NCBI GenBank assembly: GCA_051747745.1
Contig: JBNJGL010000055.1
Location: 1 to 15,573 of the forward strand
Length of the DNA stretch: 15,573 nucleotides
Source: QPJE01 sp051747745
GTDB taxonomy: Bacteria > Bacillota > Halanaerobiia > Halanaerobiales > Halanaerobiaceae
Direction of reading: 5' to 3'
The first letter of the stretch is position 1; each line of letters starts with the position of its first letter. Positions 13,616-15,573 of the stretch are shown here, piece after piece. A program made the translations under genes and the position numbers. Below the pieces are notes generated by a model. It saw only the letters and a list, made by a program, of their open reading frames with translations, had not been told where the DNA came from and did no database searches.

Positions 13616-13643
13616 AATTACATCAAAATGTAATTGATTTTTT
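13616..13643 (+). terminator. Probable intrinsic terminator
   Basis: AATTACAT (13616-13623) and ATGTAATT (13628-13635) form a perfect 8-bp stem with a 4-nt loop, followed by GATTTTTTT. The stem is AT-rich, so termination may be weak. It lies just after the degenerate P-loop gene. Confidence 0.65.
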
Positions 13644-13722
13644 TATTTGGTTAGCTGTCTTTTTAACAGGGGTCAGTCAGTTTTAGCTGAATATGTAAGC
13701 ACCTCTTTGAAGGGGGATAAAA

Positions 13723-14424
13723 ATGATATTAACAATTTTTTTATCAATACTTTTGCTTTCAGTTATTATTATAATCACAGTTATCTCTCTTCCCTATTAT
13801 TATAAACTTAAATTTGGCTATCATAATAATTTTACCTTTCAGCTGAACCTTATAATCTTATTTTTGAATTTTAAACTGCATTATTTTCAAAAAAATAAAA
13901 AACTCTACTTCTCTGTCTTTAATTACAGCAGAGAAATAAAAGGCAGTAAAGCAAGAAATGATCTAACATCATCGGAAAAACAAAAAAACGATGTTAAAAA
14001 AGATGATAGCCATCAAAGTAATAAAAATATTTGGCTAAAAAAAATAAGACATTTCCATTTCCCCCGAAAGATTATAACTAAAGAAAATATGGATCACATT
14101 TTTTCTTTTTTGATTAAATTATTTAAAAAAGTAAAACCGGCTGAGTGCGGCTGCAGTTTACTGGGCTCTTTTACTGACCCTTATTATAATGGTATTGTTC
14201 TGGCCGCCTATTCCACTTTAATCAATTATTATCCCAATCTGCCGGTTAACATCTCCATCTTATGGCCAGAAAAAGATCTAAAGATAGAAGGCAAAATATC
14301 CGGCAGAATAATTCCTGCCGCAGTTATTTTTAATCTTTTAATTTTCTTTTTTTCTAAAAAGAGTATTAATATACTGTGGAATCTTTATGTATATAAAAAA
14401 TCAGCTAAAAAAGGAGGTGCATAA
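13723..14424 (+). CDS. DUF2953 (YtfI-like) membrane-anchored protein
   Basis: A 233-residue protein with an N-terminal membrane segment (about 2-23), a central lysine-rich, low-complexity hydrophilic stretch (about 70-118), and a C-terminal half containing ECGCSLLGSFTDPYYNGIV (141-159). The G-x-x-DPYY-x-G motif is typical of DUF2953. A second hydrophobic stretch (about 197-210) is near the end. GAAGGGGGAT precedes ATG 13723 at suitable spacing. The next gene, a GerW/YtfJ-family member, starts 2 nt after its stop, and its AAGGAGGTG lies within this gene's last codons. This is the same order as ytfI-ytfJ in Bacillus subtilis, which supports both calls. Molecular function of the family is not established; in B. 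subtilis the pair is linked to sporulation. Confidence 0.85.
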   Translation: MILTIFLSILLLSVIIIITVISLPYYYKLKFGYHNNFTFQLNLIILFLNFKLHYFQKNKKLYFSVFNYSREIKGSKARNDLTSSEKQKNDVKKDDSHQSNKNIWLKKIRHFHFPRKIITKENMDHIFSFLIKLFKKVKPAECGCSLLGSFTDPYYNGIVLAAYSTLINYYPNLPVNISILWPEKDLKIEGKISGRIIPAAVIFNLLIFFFSKKSINILWNLYVYKKSAKKGGA

Positions 14425-14426
14425 TT

Positions 14427-14783
14427 ATGAGTGATGGTAAAAGTGTACTGGAAAATATGTATGACAAACTGGATCATTTCCTGAAAACAGAAACTGTAAT
14501 TGGTGAACCGATTAAATTGGAGAATATCACTTTGATTCCCATCATAACAGCTTCATTTGGTCTTGGTGGTGGTTTTGGTGAGGAAAGCGATAAAAACACA
14601 AGTGGAAGTGGTGGTGGACTGGGATGTAGAATAAGTCCTGATGCAGTACTTGTTGTTAAAGGTGATCATGTAGAAATGCTGCCTGTTAAAACAAAACACT
14701 CCCTCGAAAAAATAATAGATAAGGTGCCGGAAATATTAGACAAACTGGACAGCAAAAAGGATAAATCTGAAGATGATGATTAA
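14427..14783 (+). CDS. gerW: GerW/YtfJ-family protein
   Basis: A 118-residue soluble protein of the GerW (YtfJ) family. Seen: an N-terminal helix (about 5-20), the ETVIGEPIKLENITLIPI strand region (22-39), a glycine-rich loop (FGLGGGFG, 44-51; SGGGLGCRISPDAVLVV, 61-77) characteristic of the family, and an acidic, Lys/Asp-rich tail. AAGGAGGTG lies 7 nt upstream of ATG. In B. subtilis, YtfJ/GerW is a forespore protein affecting germination. Its presence with a YtfI-like partner here says nothing certain about sporulation, because family members also occur in non-spore-formers. Co-transcribed with the upstream gene (2-nt gap). Confidence 0.9.
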   Translation: MSDGKSVLENMYDKLDHFLKTETVIGEPIKLENITLIPIITASFGLGGGFGEESDKNTSGSGGGLGCRISPDAVLVVKGDHVEMLPVKTKHSLEKIIDKVPEILDKLDSKKDKSEDDD

Positions 14784-14828
14784 ATTTATATTGTAGAAGC
14801 TTTAAACCTGTTAGAAACTTAAATACAC

Positions 14829-14890
14829 TCTTAAGTCTGCTAAATTTGTGAACACACCCTTAAATTTGTTGAATCTGAACTGTACACGAC
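14829..14890. repeat. Imperfect direct repeat, possible IS-end remnant
   Basis: Two imperfect copies start with ACACTCTTAAG (from about 14825) and ACACCCTTAAA (from about 14853), about 28 bp apart, followed by CTGTACACGAC. The repeated C/A-rich motif resembles terminal regions of some DDE-transposase insertion sequences, but no transposase is present. This is a guess from appearance. Confidence 0.25.
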
Positions 14891-14948
14891 ATTAATTTTT
14901 TCAGCTTTTGAAATGCTGAAGTCTGACAGATTTTAAAAGAATCCTGAT

Positions 14949-15016
14949 AAAAAAATGCTCTCCCAAAAGTAGATAGATCCAGTGATGGGGATCTATTTAC
15001 CCGAAAGGAGAGCATT
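14949..15016 (-). terminator. Two-tier hairpin, terminator of msrB
   Basis: The outer stem is AATGCTCTCC (14954-14963) with GGAGAGCATT (15007-15016), 10 bp. The inner stem is GTAGATAGATCC (14969-14980) with GGATCTATTTAC (14989-15000), 12 bp with one G-U pair on plus-strand RNA. They are joined by unpaired CAAAA and CCGAAA segments and closed by an AGTGATGG loop. In leftward RNA the outer stem is followed directly by a run of seven U (14955-14949), so it is an intrinsic terminator for msrB. On the plus strand a T-rich tract also follows, so it may serve the gerW gene as well. Confidence 0.75.
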
Positions 15017-15054
15017 ATTATTTACAGGTTTTTTTATATGCTTACATTTATAAT

Positions 15055-15573
15055 CTATTTTTCTTCGAATAGATAAAGATAATCTCCATATCCTTCTTCT
15101 TCCATCTCATCTACCGGTATAAAGCGCAGTGCAGCTGAGTTTATACAGTAGCGCATTCCTGTTGGTTCCGGGCCATCATCAAAAACATGACCTAAATGTG
15201 AATCGGCATTTCTGCTTCTTACCTCTGTTCTCTTCATCCAGAGGGAATCATCTTCCATTTCAACTATATTTTCTTCTTCAATAGGCCTTACAAAACTGGG
15301 CCAGCCACTACCTGAGTCAAATTTATCTTTTGAGCTAAAAAGTGGTTCACCAGAAACTACATCAACATAGATTCCCGCTTTCTTATTATCCCAGTATTCA
15401 TTATCAAAAGCTCTTTCTGTGCCATTTTCCTGTGTTACTTTATACTGAAGAGGTGTTAGTTTGCTCATTAGTTCCTCCTTATTATATGTGTCAGTGTTAT
15501 TCTCAGAATCATTTGCTTTGTTGGTGTCAGATCCAGCCTCATTTTGTGAACTGTCAGCAGCGGCTGAAGAAAC
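15055..15573 (-). CDS. msrB: Peptide methionine-R-sulfoxide reductase, 5' end cut
   Basis: Reduces methionine-R-sulfoxide in proteins. The MsrB domain reads from ATG 15468 (137 residues from there): GIYVDVVSGEPLFSS (32-46), GSGWPSF (53-59), TEVRSRNADSHLGHVF (81-96) and catalytic RYCINSA (Cys108, numbered from that ATG). It is the only cysteine: the usual resolving Cys of SGCGWPSF is Ser54, and the CxxC zinc pairs are absent. The frame stays open upstream to the window edge (15573) as 35 residues rich in Ala, Ser, Asn, Asp and Thr, ending YNKEEL before the ATG Met; KEEL-SKLTPLQY is how MsrB domains normally begin. So the gene probably starts outside the window, as an exported or lipoprotein MsrB or a fusion. 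AAGGAGG 5 nt before ATG 15468 could also allow internal initiation. Confidence 0.92.
   Translation of the reverse strand, partial: VSSAAADSSQNEAGSDTNKANDSENNTDTYNKEELMSKLTPLQYKVTQENGTERAFDNEYWDNKKAGIYVDVVSGEPLFSSKDKFDSGSGWPSFVRPIEEENIVEMEDDSLWMKRTEVRSRNADSHLGHVFDDGPEPTGMRYCINSAALRFIPVDEMEEEGYGDYLYLFEEK

Noticed and set aside
14949..15016. Known riboswitch (c-di-GMP, fluoride, SAM)
   Set aside because: None of the conserved cores I know is visible, and the element lies at gene 3' ends, not in a leader.

Overview
The window looks like chromosomal DNA of a low-GC, anaerobic Firmicutes-type bacterium. The gene mix (class III fructose bisphosphatase, DUF1385/YqhQ-like and DUF2953/YtfI-like proteins, a GerW/YtfJ-family protein, a SigA-type sigma factor), strong AGGAGG ribosome binding sites, and TTGACA/TATAAT promoters all fit. 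The order Halanaerobiales (for example Halanaerobium) is my best guess, but it comes from overall protein style and not from a diagnostic marker. I see no rRNA, tRNA, CRISPR array, phage module or intact transposase.

Layout. Bases 1-99 are four near-identical copies of a 25-bp tandem repeat, directly abutting the stop codon of a leftward membrane c-di-GMP enzyme (PAS-TM-PAS-PAS-GGDEF-HD-GYP, 103-2424). A roughly 400-bp AT-rich divergent region holds two copies of a promoter-like repeat. It leads to a small secreted protein (2897-3385) with a strong promoter and a terminator, then to a stand-alone SigA-like sigma factor (3708-4628) with a perfect consensus promoter and terminator. A DUF3159-like membrane protein (5074-5745) follows; its stop codon overlaps the stop of the convergent leftward cluster.

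The leftward cluster, in transcription order, is a metal-dependent amidohydrolase (10918-9719), threonine synthase (9640-8417), a DUF1385 membrane protein (8424-7690) and class III fructose-1,6-bisphosphatase (7685-5742). The last three are overlapping or 4 nt apart, so they are probably translationally coupled. Threonine synthase is the most unusual gene. Its coding frame is intact for 136 codons upstream of its first ATG but has no ATG, GTG or TTG there. The frame opens with ATT immediately after an in-frame TAA, 7 nt downstream of a run of eight G that could act as the ribosome binding site.

Rightward again come NADP-type glutamate dehydrogenase (11509-12867) with its own terminator, an unrecognised 166-residue protein with a degenerate P-loop (13097-13597), and a ytfI-gerW-like pair (13723-14783). 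The window ends with a leftward msrB. Its frame continues upstream of the obvious ATG/Shine-Dalgarno to the window edge as a Ser/Asn/Asp/Ala-rich linker, so the complete protein is probably exported or a fusion, and the gene is cut by the window end. The functional theme is mostly housekeeping: carbon flux (gluconeogenesis), nitrogen and amino-acid metabolism (glutamate, threonine), c-di-GMP signalling, transcription initiation and oxidised-protein repair. I did not find a convincing new multi-gene system; the unusual signals are start codons, alternative N-termini, repeats and structured intergenic sequences.
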